Assembly (NCBI GenBank): GCA_001986395.2
Contig: MQVO02000002.1
Span: 372,001 to 436,000, forward strand
Reading direction: 5' to 3'
Length of the DNA stretch: 64,000 nucleotides
Source: Irpex lacteus
Taxonomy: Eukaryota > Basidiomycota > Agaricomycetes > Polyporales > Irpicaceae
In this document: piece after piece, positions 1 through 12,374 of the stretch
Numbering within the stretch: the stretch's first letter is position 1
Layout: every line of letters starts with the position of its first letter
Notes under the pieces: generated by a model
The model's database searches: none
What the model was told of the DNA's origin: nothing
What the model saw: only the letters and a program-made list of their open reading frames with translations
Made by a program: the position numbers and the translations under genes

Positions 1-322
1 AGTCGCTCTCTCCTCGCGTAAATTCTGGACTCGTGAGTCTCCATTGGAACTTCATTTTGCATCACCATGCACAGCATTAGCAGCCACGGCATACTCATCG
101 CAGTCGCCACTAGGGTCAACCGACGGCAGACAACGTCGTGCTAACGCAAACAATGGCGATCTCAACTCTGGGAGCGACTCAGTGCATATCCAGACGGTCG
201 TCGGTGGAGATCAGTTATCTACGGAAACAGCGACAACGGCGAATAGTACTACAGATTTAAACTCGTCAATGGACAAGCCCACGTCCAAGACAAGGTCACG
301 GTTTTGGAGGAGGAAGAGTTAG
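1..322 (+). CDS. C-terminal end of an unknown protein (5' part outside window)
   Basis: I do not recognise this protein. An open frame runs from the window edge to base 32, where a GTGAGT donor opens an intron ending in CACAG at base 74. The frame then continues from 75 to a TAG at 320-322. The joined frame has no stop, which supports a real 3' end. The visible 90 or so residues are rich in Ser, Thr and Asn and finish with a basic tail (SRFWRRKS), which suggests a disordered C terminus. There is no ATG in this frame, so the start must lie upstream. It converges on the chitin synthase gene that ends at 828. Confidence 0.5.
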   Translation, partial: VALSSRKFWTRESPLELHFASPCTALAATAYSSQSPLGSTDGRQRRANANNGDLNSGSDSVHIQTVVGGDQLSTETATTANSTTDLNSSMDKPTSKTRSRFWRRKS

Positions 323-827
323 GAGGGGGGAGATATACAGGTTGAGGTCTGAGCAGATCCAACTGGGTTAGTGTAAATGTCGCTCGATTCCGTATCCAAC
401 CCCTCTTAGAATATAGCTAAAGTAATTTACAACTCGTGGTGACATTAAACGTGTTGGCCTTGCAGGCATGTTAGCAGTGTCTACAATCACACTGCTTGTC
501 CACAGAATTGTTTGTAAACTACCATCTTCATTCTAAGGTTCGAGAGTTCCGAGAAGAGTAGTGTTAATGTGTTAGTTGTATGTAGAACGAGATCCACGAG
601 AGCGCGTATATTATGCAAAGTGTCCATTGAAACTGCTACTATGACTATGTGTGTGTACGTGACAAAATGCGAGAGGCGAGCAAAAACCAAAGTCCTAAGT
701 CCAACGAAGTACGAGAGGCGAGAACAATCGTGACAGAGAAAGCGAGAGATGTATCCGAATGATTATGATAGGGTCCTTGAGGGAGTGTAATAAGTCATAA
801 GGTGCATGAAGACAAGAATCCAGTGCG
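323..827. other. Convergent intergenic region
   Basis: Lies between two convergent 3' ends and should hold both 3' UTRs. I see no RNA gene, repeat or convincing open frame here. Confidence 0.5.
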
Positions 828-3800
828 TTAAGTGGCGGCGCGGCTGAGCAGTACACGATCGATCGCAGCGTTGATCGCCGCTTTTCTGTTCGAGAGATCC
901 ATACCGAACTGACCCTCAAGCTGCCTCCTGACCTCACGCTTCGTGACCATCGTCAGATCCGCGTCCTGCAGTAATCGCACAACCGCTTGGTCGAGTTCCA
1001 TATCACTCGGTCCACCCATCAAGTCTACGTCTTCTGGGCTGTGACTTGTAGGAATTGGGACATCCAGATAGTTGGTGGGAGGACGCGAGGGCATCGGAGC
1101 GTGTACCACACCGCCACCATATCCGGTAGACATAGGGGTGTTGCGCCCAGATTGGTAGCCTGGCGGTGGATACATCATACCCGCTTGGGAAGGAGACGGC
1201 GAGTATGCCCGAGACATAGCAGGTTCGTAATATGTTTCCCGACCGTAGACGGAGGCAGTGTGAGACTCGGGATAGCCTTCATTGTGCATCTTCGTCGGCG
1301 GGACCCAGGACCCAATGCTGTGGTTCGACTCCTTGTCCCAAAGTTCGTTCTCCTATTGTGGACGACATTCAGTAGATATCCCCAAATAAAAAAATGGGAC
1401 CACGTACGTAATCATTCCAGGACTTCAGAGGTATAGTGCGAGGATCGAATTTACCCTCATCCTATAGGCAACAGTCAGCTACTGAATAAGATATAGATGT
1501 GCAAGAACTTACGTGAACGACCAGCTTCTTTCCAGATTCTCCCATGACAATACGTGTCTGACCCCACGAGAAGTCGTCCATACGCCAGAAAGAGTAGAGA
1601 GGGAGGAAGAACGAGAACACTGGAATGGCAAGAATGTAGAACACCATCCATCCAATCATGTCCCACTTGCGACGGAGAACAAAGACCAAAGCTTGCACAC
1701 CGTACACCGCAGCTATCATGATGATCGAAAGCGTCGGGATAGCTTTCCCCTCTCCTGCAGTGAGGTAGATGAGGTAGATGATCTAGAGGACGTACATCAG
1801 CATTGTGCATAGTTAATAGTGCAGCGAATACATACGTAGGCGACCGTGACCGGTTGAATGATAGTTGAGAGCAAATCCACCATGACGACAAATCGCATCG
1901 AGAAACAGCAGAAACCGCAGAGTTGATCCAAGAACACGAGTTCACCGAGGTTGTGCACTGTAGAGTTGATCCAACGCCGACGCTGGGACAACAGCACCTT
2001 CCAATCATCCGGAGCAACAGTGTAGGCATGCGCATCACGGACGAATTGGGTCTTGAAGTTGGAGAAGTGCTTGAGGAGTAGCGTGGTAAGGTATCGATCT
2101 TCACCGAGGTGCAACAAATTCTTCATATGCAACGTGTCCACGCGATTCTCCGAGTAGTCTTGGATGAGTTGGTTGCTGATGAGCAGAGGCTTGTGCGTGT
2201 CGGGCGTCCTGAGACGGTAGAGGGTGAAACAACCGGGCAAACATGTGACGGATCCGAAGAGCGACTCAAAGGCTTTCGCCATGTGATGGGAAATGAAGTA
2301 CTCATAAACTTGCATCATCGTGATAAGCGACTGTTTTGCGTTGGCAAGCTCCGTTTCACCGCAAACACCGAGCAGCTTCTTGTCATGAATCATACTGTAT
2401 AACCCCCTGATGAGACAATGACCATCGAACTAGGAAAAGTGGGTACTTACGCAGAGACCAGCCGGTTGAGGGATAGCGGCGCGACCGTCGTATCAGCGTC
2501 AACCATGAACACATACTCGTAGAAGGTAGGGTTGACACCGATGACATTCTTGATCTGATGATAGATCTCCAGCTCGAGAGGGTTCATGGGAGAGTTGAAG
2601 TGCACCTGAGAAATCATTGTAAGTGAGGGGTTGGCACGGTCATGACACCATTGTCCGTACCTTGTTCAAGAAGTGCATAAGGATCATCTGCGAATCACGC
2701 TTACCACGGTTACCAGGACGCTGCTTCTCAGCAGGCCTACCACATTTGACGACGACAATATATGGAACGACATGTCCCGAAGTCTCGTACAGACCCGAGA
2801 ACACTTTGCCCATGTTGTGCTGTTTGGCACCCTCTCCCAACGACAGGAAGCTGAGAGGCTCAGCGTCGACGTTAGGGCTAGCACCAAGCACATCGAGAAC
2901 GATACGTGGCGTCGGCTGATCGTTACCTGCACCGACGACCATTCCGTCGCAAATGATGAACAGAAGCTTGCGCTTATCGTCGTACTTCGTCTGCGCCAGT
3001 GAGTCGATGGTTTTCTTGAGAGATGAGGTACCTTCTGTGTAACAGGGAACTTGACAAATAACGAACTTGTCGTGGTCCTCAGGAGCGCGAGCTGAGCCAA
3101 AGTTGATCGAGGCAATGAACTTAAATCCGATGACGGCCACCATCATGATAGATAGCGCGAGCAGGATGTACTGGGAGAACTGGCACTGCGGAGAGTTACG
3201 GTTGTCGACACGGCCAATCAAGAACAGGTTGCGCAGACACGTCCTCTGCCAGCCCATAACCTCGGGATCTATCTTGAGTGCGTCGAGCTTCTTCGTCACG
3301 TCTTGACCCGAGTTGAACTGGAAGATGTTGACGATGTCCTCGTGCATGAAGTGAGTGTCAATTCCGCCAGGAGCCTGTTCACCCTTCGGGCTTTGGACAG
3401 CAGGACCGTTTGTGACATAGTTCGTGAGGTCGTAGACCATGCTCCGGTAAACACCAACAGTCTTCTTCGAGTTCGCCATATTCTTCAGCTCTTTCGAAGT
3501 GTAGCCCATGAAGCCAACACGGTTATTCCAGCGCATAAGAGTCATCGACTCGAAGTACCAATCGGGACGCGAGTCTCCGGTAACGACCCGGAAGTCATGG
3601 TACTGCGAGTTCGGGTCGGTGTTGTTCGAGGAATCCAGAGCGACGTAAGGGCTGACGGAGCCCGTGACACCGTTGCAGAGTGCGCTGACCTGCAGATACA
3701 TTAGTACACAGTATGTGACGAGTCTAGAAGAAACATACCTGGACAGGGAAGATATTGTCCGCGGCGACACCACCATACTTCAGGATGGACTTCTCCGGAA

Positions 3801-6800
3801 CGACGGGGATGACACGCTGATGTGTAGCCGCAACCTGAGTCAAATCGAAGACTTCGCCACGAATAGCCGTGTACACATTATTCGGCTTGTTCTGGAATGA
3901 GTGTGACTGAAGTTCGCTCGTACTGAAGACGTGCTGGGTGGGGCAGATAAGAGGACCAATGACCGCGATGACGAAGATGGCGCAACCACACATAAACCAA
4001 ATAATGATGTTCAACGCGAGCTTCTCTCTCCAGGCTTGCTGGATATCAGGACGCTTCATCCGACCGAACCATTTCAGGAAGATCGTCGGACACCACCACG
4101 TCAGAAGCCAGACGAACGCTACCCATCGTCGACGAGCAGAAGTTTCCTTGATGACCTCGACCGTCTCGCCTTCCTGTATCTCCCCAGCCAGAGGCTCCTT
4201 GTCTGACAGACCCTTATCCGCGTTCTGGAACATATTCCGCGAAGGAGCGTAGGACTCCGTCCCGAACTGCGAGACCGACTCGTTGTCGCGCGCACTGGTG
4301 AGCGCGCTGCGAACATCGTAATCTTCGCTGCGCAGAGACTTTGCCTCGTCGTACTCGTCGTTAAATGGAGAGGCGTGTGCGACGAGAGGCAGAGCCTGGT
4401 TTGATTGCCCGAAGGGATCGTTGTAACCACCTTCATAAGGACCCTCTGCGTCGGGAGTAGAGTAAGGTGCGTAATCATTCAGACCACGGGGATCAAGTCC
4501 AGCCTCGGCCTCGGCGTCCCGCACTCTGTTGCGCTTCAGCTCTTCGGTATCGCGAGAGCGCAAATCATCCTCAAGACGATGGAAGGCAGCATGGGACAAG
4601 AAGACCTGGAAAATGCATGTTAGAATGATCTCATTGGTTATTGAACCCAAAATACTTACCATAGTCGAACCTAGTACAAGGTCGCGTTCTTCGAGACCCA
4701 ACGCAGTCCTAGCTTGATCGACTTGCTCGCGTTCCTCGCCTTCGTGCACATTGACGGTATCCAACGTCTCCCTATACCTATCAACGAACTCCTTCGGCGT
4801 CATGGCGGCCTCGAACACATTCACGCAGCGTCGCGAAACTTGCGCCAGGCCCAGACTCCTCACCTGTCCCTTGACTGAACGGCCCTCCAACTGGTTCGGC
4901 AGCTGAGAGTCGTTCGGAGTGATACAGAAGACGTACCACGCCTGCGCCTCTTCGAGGGTCTCGAACAGAGTCGCCAGGGCCGCGCGGAACTGGCCTGCGA
5001 TGCAGGGAGTACCATCGGTAGCAGGCTCCTCCTCCTCCTTCTCGTCATCGCCAGTCTCCCTTAGAGTAGGCATGCGCTTGATCGTGCCCTTGCGACGAGT
5101 AGAAGGTGCACGCATAGGCTTAACGGGCTGCTGGGCAGAGATGATTGTCTCCTCATTACGAGGGTGAACCTGAGTTGCGACAGCCTTGGACGTGAAGAGT
5201 CCACGAACAAAGGGGTTAATCGAACCAGTACCATCCGCTGCAGGAGCATCGGAAGTGCTTGTGCCTCGCAGAAGAGAGACGAAGTCAGGGCTCATCAAAT
5301 CCTGATTACGCTCGAGGAAACCCTCTGACGAATACGTCACAGGACCGGTAAAATGGTTCACGGTGAATGTGGGGAAGCCCGACCGGTCGGCAGCACCGAC
5401 CTTGAACGAGGAATGGTTTCCCCAGCGCTTGTTGAAGGCCTCAACCATCGTCTGATTTGTCTTGCGAGGTTGCCGACGAGCTTGATCATCCATGATGTGA
5501 ATGAGACCGCCCGGTTTATGCGTGAGGAGTCGGATACACTCCGCATTGTCGAAGTATGGGACCTGCGGCACAAACCGTGAGATACCTTCGCTATTGTACT
5601 CAGCGACATGGCTCTCGAAGAGACGCTTCTGAATAAAGTGCTGGAGGGTTTCGTTGGCGTAGTTGACGCAGAACTGATCCAACCCGTTTGAGCGACTCGT
5701 GAGGTTCTGGGGACCAGGGAGATCGAGGAGGGCGATGAAGCTAGAGAAGTCGTCCTTGTGAAGACGCTGATTAATGTGCTCGTTCAGCCATGTGAAGAGA
5801 AGGGAGTATAATGTGATAGCGAGCTCATCCCGGTTGTCCGCAGCGCCATCTGGGTCTAAGAATACCGTGCACAGCTCCTTCTTGACTAGGCGCGTGCGGT
5901 AAGTCAATGCCACCTCGAGTGCCGCCGGCTGCACGCCGAGGAACTCTGCGACAATGTCCAAAACGTCAAGGTTCCGAACGACGGCAGCATCTTCGTTACG
6001 AGAGCGGTCGATGGTAAACTCCAGGTTTCCGAGATGTAGGATGGCAGCTATCAGCTGGCACGTCTGCGCGACATGCCTCTTGGAGAAGCCGACGTTCTTC
6101 AACGCGTTCTTGAGCTGATCGAATCTGACAGCGTCTTCTTCCCGTCCTTGACCCGGCCTCGATGGCGGAGCCCTCTGTGCGAGGTATCGATAGGTCGCCT
6201 TCTCGTTAAGGTGCATATGCTGACGCTCCTCTTGGGAAGCTCCTGCCATCAAGTAGTAGAATATGTGGAAATTACGCTCGCCTGATGGCACCGAGGCTAC
6301 GCGATTTCTCTCCAGATAGTAGTCAATCGTCTTGGCACCACATAGGCGACCGCGCTCCGTGAACTGCAATTCGGTGTATTTACCGAAGCGGGACGCATTG
6401 GAGTTGAATAACGTCCGAGCGTTTCCAAACGATTCCAGGACAAACTCCGCCGCCGGGAGCTGCTGCCCGAGCTTTGCGCCCTTCTTGCCTGGGTTGCTCA
6501 CGCTGAGGTCCAGTATCGTTTTGATCGCCAGTCTCCTGCTCTCTGACTTTCCACTCCCGGTCTCGCCGCTGAGGGATGCGTCAGACGCGACAAGGGGAAT
6601 GGAAACGGGCCTGATTTGCGGCTCACCTGAGCAGAATACACTGGTCCTGCGATGTCCGTCTCATGTGGTAGTAGGCATTGTTCGCGAGCTGGAAGATATG
6701 TGGTGGTAGTGGCACCTTGCCTGGGGTCGTGTCCCTGTACTCGGCGGCGTATTTGTGCAAGACCGCGTCGGAATTGCTGGCGACATATTTGTGGGGATTG

Positions 6801-6964
6801 ACGGCAACGAGAGCAGAGGATCCGATGTTAGTGTAGATGGTGTCTGCCATGAACCGTTCGCGGAGGCATGATACGATGATGTCGTCGGAGACTGAAGGTA
6901 GGGTTGCGAGGTCAGTGACGGCTTCCAACCGCTGGTGGATGCCCAGCGTGGACTGCCGGCTCAT
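828..6964 (-). CDS. Chitin synthase with N-terminal myosin motor-like domain (class V/VII type)
   Basis: Makes cell-wall chitin from UDP-GlcNAc at the plasma membrane and hyphal tips. The model starts at the ATG at 6964 and ends in TAA at 828, with at least seven introns (for example 6569-6626 and 4606-4659); the product is about 1,900 residues. In order: a myosin head with P-loop GETGSGKS (split by the first intron) and switch-1 motif NASRFGKY; two or more membrane segments near 3950-4130; a cytochrome-b5-like segment ([12 protein letters not shown]); the family 2 synthase core with the CYTEG and FIICDG regions and the catalytic QRRRW motif; further membrane helices; and a C-terminal DEK-C domain (residues coded about 830-1010). 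This order is the known layout of CsmA/Mcs1-type enzymes. The switch-2 region reads DLPGPQ instead of DIxGFE, and the b5 segment lacks the HPGG heme motif, so the motor and heme functions are doubtful. Identity is secure; exact exon ends are approximate. Confidence 0.93.
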
Positions 6965-7610
6965 GGTGGAGGATGTGGATGGTCAGGAGAAGATAAAAAG
7001 AAAGAAAAAGGAGAGGCAGAAATTGAGAGGTCGTCGCTGGAGCGACGCCTGTGATGGTCGTCGGTGAGAAAGCAGGCGCGGTCGGCGACCTCTTCCCAGG
7101 ACAGCAATATTTTGGCTGACTAAGCGCTAACCACAGTCTAGGGTTGGCTCGGCCGTCCATGTCCTTCAAGCTCAAGTTCCTACTTTGAAGTTTACAGTAT
7201 AGCAACTGCACTCATTACTGAGCAATTGCGTCAATAACGTGGAAGATATCCGCTCTTATCTCGCAGACGTTGCTTAGCACTTCACGGCTGCTTTATACGT
7301 TTAGATCAACTGCCACAAGTATTGTCTTGATGCGCCCGGCGGCTACACGCCCTACCTTGATTGCTACTTGCTCCCCATCCTCCACCTCTTTCTCGCCGTC
7401 GTATTTCAGGCCAGCGTCGACCCATACAGACGTGCTGTGTGGGCACTTCAGACCCAGCGTAACCGTCGAGGACACGGCTACACTTTGACCTTGAGGTATT
7501 TGGCTTCTGTTTAGAAACCCACATTGCATCTGAGGTTCATGTCGACCATGCTCCTAGGTCATTTCACTCGTTGCTATAGGAGGTCGTCAAAACCATTATT
7601 CTAATCTGCA
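6965..7610. promoter_or_regulatory. Divergent promoter region between chitin synthase and Zrg17-like gene
   Basis: These 646 bases separate two genes read outward and should hold both promoters. I see no clear TATA box close to either ATG. A small reverse-strand frame inside it is listed separately at low confidence. Confidence 0.45.
7293..7529 (-). CDS. Small uncertain open frame, 78 residues
   Basis: Not recognised. A real ATG at 7529 opens a 78-residue frame ending at 7293. Its composition is balanced and protein-like (for example VWVDAGLKYDGEKEVEDGEQ), unlike most antisense shadows. It sits in a divergent promoter region and has no visible domain, signal peptide or membrane segment. It could be a single exon, a relic, or chance. 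Transcript evidence would be needed to keep it. Confidence 0.2.
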   Translation of the reverse strand: MQCGFLNRSQIPQGQSVAVSSTVTLGLKCPHSTSVWVDAGLKYDGEKEVEDGEQVAIKVGRVAAGRIKTILVAVDLNV

Positions 7611-10216
7611 ATGCACCGCCGGAAGACCAGTAAGGAGGACAAGGACGAGTTTCCCGCCATATCGGTTTCAGAGGCTTCCCCGTCATCGCCACGACCCCCG
7701 TCTTCATTGAATGGCGCACCAGCAGATGACGACAATGCTGGTAGAGTAAATGGGGATAGCATTAATCACGAGAATGAGCTGAGTTCGTTTACCTTTGGCT
7801 CACGGAGGACGAAGGCTGCATCGAATGGGCACGGCGGCTGGGGCAGTCTCTCCCAGACACAGCGAACGCGTGTAGTGTCTGTGCCGTCGGTGTCCTCACC
7901 GTTGAACGACCAGTTCCCCACCTCTCAGTCGCACCCTCCCAATCCTCCCTCCGCAGGTCCCTACCGGACGTCCTTCCAAGTTCCTAGATCTCCGCAAAAC
8001 GGCTTGGGTCCATTGTCTGGCTCTAATGGCCCGAGGCACCACCAAGCCCCTGCATTGCGACAATCACTGTCCCTACCGTCTACTCAGCTGTCGCACGCAC
8101 GCACTCGCTCTGCCACGGGCCCATTCTCACCCAGCACTCCTTCGCCTCTTGGCAGTTCGTTCCCCATACCCCAGTCAGCATCATACCCTCCCCAAGGTTT
8201 CTCGTCGGACTCCTCAACCACACTCATTGGCTCGCCCCCTAAGGTCAATGGCCTTTCCAACGGTAACGGCCTCCCTTTACTGCCCTCGGTCAACTCACCT
8301 GCTCACTCACGACGTCACTCGCGGCTTCACTCTCGCAACCTCTCCGTGTTCTTTCCCCGTCCCGGTTCACTTCCCGTGACGACAATCGACGAGGATGGTA
8401 CCCAAGAGATCGATTTCAGCTCATCAACCTCCTCCGATCTCACGCATAGCGGAGAGGAGGGTGTACTCATGCCTTCCGCTTCATCCCCCGCTTCAGGCCA
8501 ACGGTCATTCAGAGAAGGATTCACATTCGGCGCCCGTCCTCCAGACTCCTTACCCAGCGCAGAGCTTCCTCCAGGTTCTGCCAAGGCAGGCCGCCGCGGT
8601 CACCACCACAAACACTCCCTCTCACACAACTTCTTCTCGTTCCTCGAGCCCGGTAGCGGTCGAGATGACTTGCACACCCAGCCGACCCCAACTCCCGTAA
8701 GCCCATGGAACCCAATATCACCGTTTCCCATGCAGAAGAGCGATAGCATGCAAAGTATGATGGACCAAGCGTACTCCACAGAGAAAGGACACGGCCTCGG
8801 CGTCATCCCAAGAGAAAAGTCGCCAGTTGGTCGTGCGCGAGCTCCACCGGTAGTCGACTCCTCTGCAGTCGCGATGGCATCCGTCCAGTTTATCCTGGGT
8901 GCCAGTCTCTGGGTCGTCGGCCAGCAAATCGGCTCTCTGTCATGTACGGGTCTTGGCTATTGGGTAGTGTTCGACTCGTTTGGCGTTGCTTTGGGACACG
9001 TACTACCGGGATATCTCACTACGCCGAGTTTGCAGGATACTATGCACCGGTTTTATGGGTATGTTGTAATCTTCCAGCTTAAATGCGGATGACCAACTAT
9101 GTCCTATTATCCAGGAATTCGCGGGTGGAGGCTCTAGCAGCATACGCACAAGCAGTTTACCTTCTGTTTGCCTCGGTGTATGTTTGCAAGGAGACGGTAG
9201 AACACCTCTTGCTGTCCGCTGGAGAGGGTGAAGGGCATCACCACCATCACGGCGACGAGGTGACCGACATATTTGGGTGAGTTCCAACTCAAACTATTTT
9301 AGATACAGCTAACGTTTCTGCAGGATCGACTTCCCCCCGTATCTGCTTTGTATAACATTATTATCGCTCATTGGAACTGCTACTATCTTCAATAATCAGT
9401 CGAAATTCGTTAGCGGTAAGACACGATGCGTTGTCCCATAGGTATGAAACGACTCACTTATTCGCAGCTACCGGGAACCATATCCCACCTGTACATTCCT
9501 TCATCCCCACCCGGTTCCGCCATAGCCTCAAACAATACACATACCCTCCATTACTCGCTAACCTACTATCCAACCCATACACCCTCGCACCGCTCGGCTT
9601 TTGTGCTTCACTTCTTACCGCCCTTTTATTCGTTCCTCGGTAAGTACAGGCTTATACTTAACAATGGATGCGCAATGACGAATCGTGTATTCTACAGCTA
9701 CCAGCATCGCTCTTTCGATTTGCTGCTAGCTGGGATCGAGACCGTCGTTACGTTCTACCTCGCTTATCCAGCTGCCGTCGCCCTCGGCGCTGTGCTACTA
9801 CAAACTGCTCCGGCCAGAGGACTGCCTGGAGGCCGCATGGAAGCATTCTTGCGGGCTATGCGCGAGGTTTGTTCCACACCTCTCTTCCACATATCCCACC
9901 CAGCAGTCATACTGAAATACGACAACAGATCGAACGTCACGAGAAAGTCCTTCACCTGCCCGCGCCGCACATCTGGCAGCTCACGCCGTACCTCACCCGT
10001 CCCGAGGCTCTGCACTCCCTAGACACCTTCGACGGCCCCTCACAGTCGCTCATCGTCACTTTGGAATTGCACGTTCCAAACACGCTGTCTGACGACGAAG
10101 TGCTCGAGCTCACGGCGTGGGCGTGGAACCGTTGTAGAACGGCTCTCAAGTACGGATCGAGCGACGGCGGTGGCGACGGTGAGGCAGAGGTGACGGTGGG
10201 AATTGTAAGAGGATGA
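7611..10216 (+). CDS. Cation diffusion facilitator protein, Zrg17-like (probable zinc-transport partner subunit)
   Basis: Member of the CDF family. In yeasts the Msc2/Cis4-Zrg17 pair carries zinc into the ER and Golgi. The gene starts at the ATG at 7611 and has about five short introns (near 9061-9113, 9279-9323, 9416-9467, 9640-9700 and 9868-9929). The first 400 residues are Ser/Pro-rich and disordered, with a His patch (HHHKHS). Membrane segments follow (for example ASVQFILGASLWVVGQQIG and LLSLIGTATIFNNQ), separated by a loop with GHHHHHGDE, and a soluble C-terminal domain closes the protein. Active zinc CDF proteins carry HxxxD pairs in TM2 and TM5. Here the matching helices read GYWVVFDSFGVALG and LAGIETVVTFYLAYP, with no such pair. 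That absence, and the long N terminus, point to Zrg17 rather than a catalytic Msc2/ZnT. Confidence 0.8.
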
Positions 10217-10483
10217 GCGGGGATAGAGGGATAGAAAAGGTGGGGCTGCGAGCATATATGGATTGCGGCATGTAAGTTAAAGGGGTTCTATTCTCGGATT
10301 TGATGGACTCGGACCCAGACGCTGTTGGTCATCGATAATCGGCGGTGCATTGGATGTACCGTAAACCTCAGGCTTGTTCGTTCGGTACAGCGCATTGAAT
10401 GCCAGCGTGTGGAATAAAGCAAAAGTGTGTAGTACTGCACTGAGATGAAGCGTGATAACAGTGGACAGAGACGAATGCATAGG

Positions 10484-11937
10484 CTACTTCTTGCCCGACG
10501 GCTTGCCCTTGCCCTTCCCTTTACCAAAGGACTTTCCCTCGAAGCCCGGTCTCCCCTTGTCTTTTGACTTGGACTTGACACCCATCTTCTTGTCCTTTCT
10601 CTTCTCGTTCCGTGCAGCAATGTTGTCGGTCCTCTTCTTCTGTTTTGCAGCCATAGACGTAGCCAGCTGCTGCTTGCGCTCGTCCCTGTAATATTCCTAT
10701 TCAACAAAATACTTGTATTATACGGGTCATGGTGAACGTACCAGCTCTTCTTGCTCTTGACCTTCTCCTTCTCCTTCCTCTTGGCCGCCTTCTTGAGTCG
10801 CGTCTCGTCGTCGTGCACTTTGACACCTTCCATACGAGCCTCGGCCTTCTCCCATTTCTCCTTCTCTGCGATAGCCTTGCGCTTTTCCTCAGGCATGGAA
10901 GCGACCTTCTCTTTACGAGCGGCAAGTTGTGTGAGGGCTTGTTGTGGGTTCGACGCGGTCTTGAGATGTACATGGCTGTTCTTTTTACTTGACCCTGGAA
11001 CAGCATATGCGACGTTTGCGTAGCCGGGAGCAGGACCAGCTTTAGACGTCGAGGCTGTCTGGTCTGGCACCAGTAGCTGAGTCTGCAACGAAAAAAAGTT
11101 CAGACACACAGGCAAATCCCTTCAATCAGAGGCAACGTACCTTGTTCGTTGGTGCTGTATTCCGTTGGTTATCCTTCCCTTTCTTCCCTTTCGCCTCAGC
11201 CTCTTTCCTAATCTTTTCCTTCGTCTCCTTCCTTCTTCGCTCCCTCATCTCCGCCCGCTGCCGTCTACGTTCCTCCAACAACTCGTCTCGACTCCCAGCC
11301 TCCCCGTACGACCGATTCCCACCCCGACGTAGTGCAGCCATCCGCGCATGCAGTTTTTCTCTGAGCTCTTGTATACCGCCACCAGCAGACGGCATAGGAA
11401 CCAAGTCTGCACTTTCGTCTTCGCCATCTTCCTCGTCCGAATCACTTTCGGCCAAGTCAACGTCCACGTCCATCGCAATGTCGTCTTCCGAGTCTTCCGG
11501 CTCCTCTGCGACGGCTTTACCCTTGCCCTTCTGTTTGCTCGACGTTTCCTGCTCCCTGAGAGCATTTTCTTCTTGGATTTCGAGGATAGTCTTGTTATTG
11601 GCTGGATCAAGCTTAGGACATAATGAGATTGAGTATGAATCAATTATACGCAGTGTGCATAGTAATGACCTTGTCTCGTTTCGCCTTCTTCGAGGCTTCC
11701 TTGATAGCCTGCTTCGGTGCTTTCTGCTTCTTGCTATTTTTCTGGTATTTGCTCGCGAGCTAAGACAGTAGAAGCGTGAATACAGTTCTGTAATTGTATA
11801 GAACAATTAGAACTAGCCTGCTCCTCTGACTGTTCCTGCACAAGGTAGTATCGGGCGGGAATGAGGTTCAGCAAAGTTTCGAATGCCGCATTATGTTCTT
11901 CCAGTGAGGCTTGAAGCTCTGATATCGGCGTGGGCAT
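10484..11937 (-). CDS. RRP14: Ribosome biogenesis protein RRP14/SURF6
   Basis: Nucleolar protein needed for pre-rRNA processing and subunit assembly. I chose the ATG at 11937 (MPTPISELQASLEEHN) because the family's conserved N-terminal helix (FETLLNLIPARYYL) starts just after it; TAG is at 10484-10486. Four short introns join a Lys-rich stretch, an acidic middle (EDSEDDIAMDVDVDLAESDS), a helical block (ELREKLHARMAALRRG) that marks the SURF6 domain, and the C-terminal SURF6 core (NPQQALTQLAARKEKVASMP, then EKWEKAEARMEG). The tail is a run of GKGKGKGK and ends in SGKK, a likely nucleolar signal. The gene is tail-to-tail with the Zrg17-like gene, only 267 bases apart. Confidence 0.9.
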
Positions 11938-12374
11938 TTTGAGAAACAACACCAAGGATATGTGTGTGTTATGCGTATCCCCTAGAGATAACGATAGCTT
12001 GGAGAGCAAAGGCCAAAACGAAACTCGCGGAGTAGAAGTAGCACAGTCCGAGTCCAAACTCGAAATTTCGTCACGCTACCTTTCATTTCGCGTGACAAGT
12101 GTGACGATTGCCCTGAATGTCACACCGATCAGCCTTCTGCCAGTGCGGTGTTTGCTTGGCTGTGTCTGTCCTGGCCACAGTACTTATATATGGAGGGAGT
12201 ATATTCTGAGGTGACCATTACAGTCGGTTAAGTTACTACAAAGCGTCCAGGGTATAGACCAGGCAGCGTGACAGATACAACACCGAGATAGATAGCTACT
12301 AATAGAGTACTTGGGATGGGAACCTCCCAAAATCGTCAACATAGGCAGAAAACCGCTTGCGAAATTGTGGCAGG
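11938..12374. promoter_or_regulatory. Intergenic: RRP14 promoter and 3' UTR of the membrane-protein gene
   Basis: Holds the upstream region of RRP14 and the 3' end of the next reverse-strand gene. No repeat, RNA gene or clear motif was seen. Confidence 0.4.

Noticed and set aside
4612..4665. Extra residues in the chitin synthase frame before VFLSHAAF
   Set aside because: An in-frame 54-base intron with GTAAGT and CAG ends; removing it restores a continuous motor domain.
11142..11771. 209-residue plus-strand frame rich in Ser, Phe and Leu
   Set aside because: Complement of the Glu/Lys/Arg-rich RRP14 exon; such shadows are expected opposite charged coding sequence.
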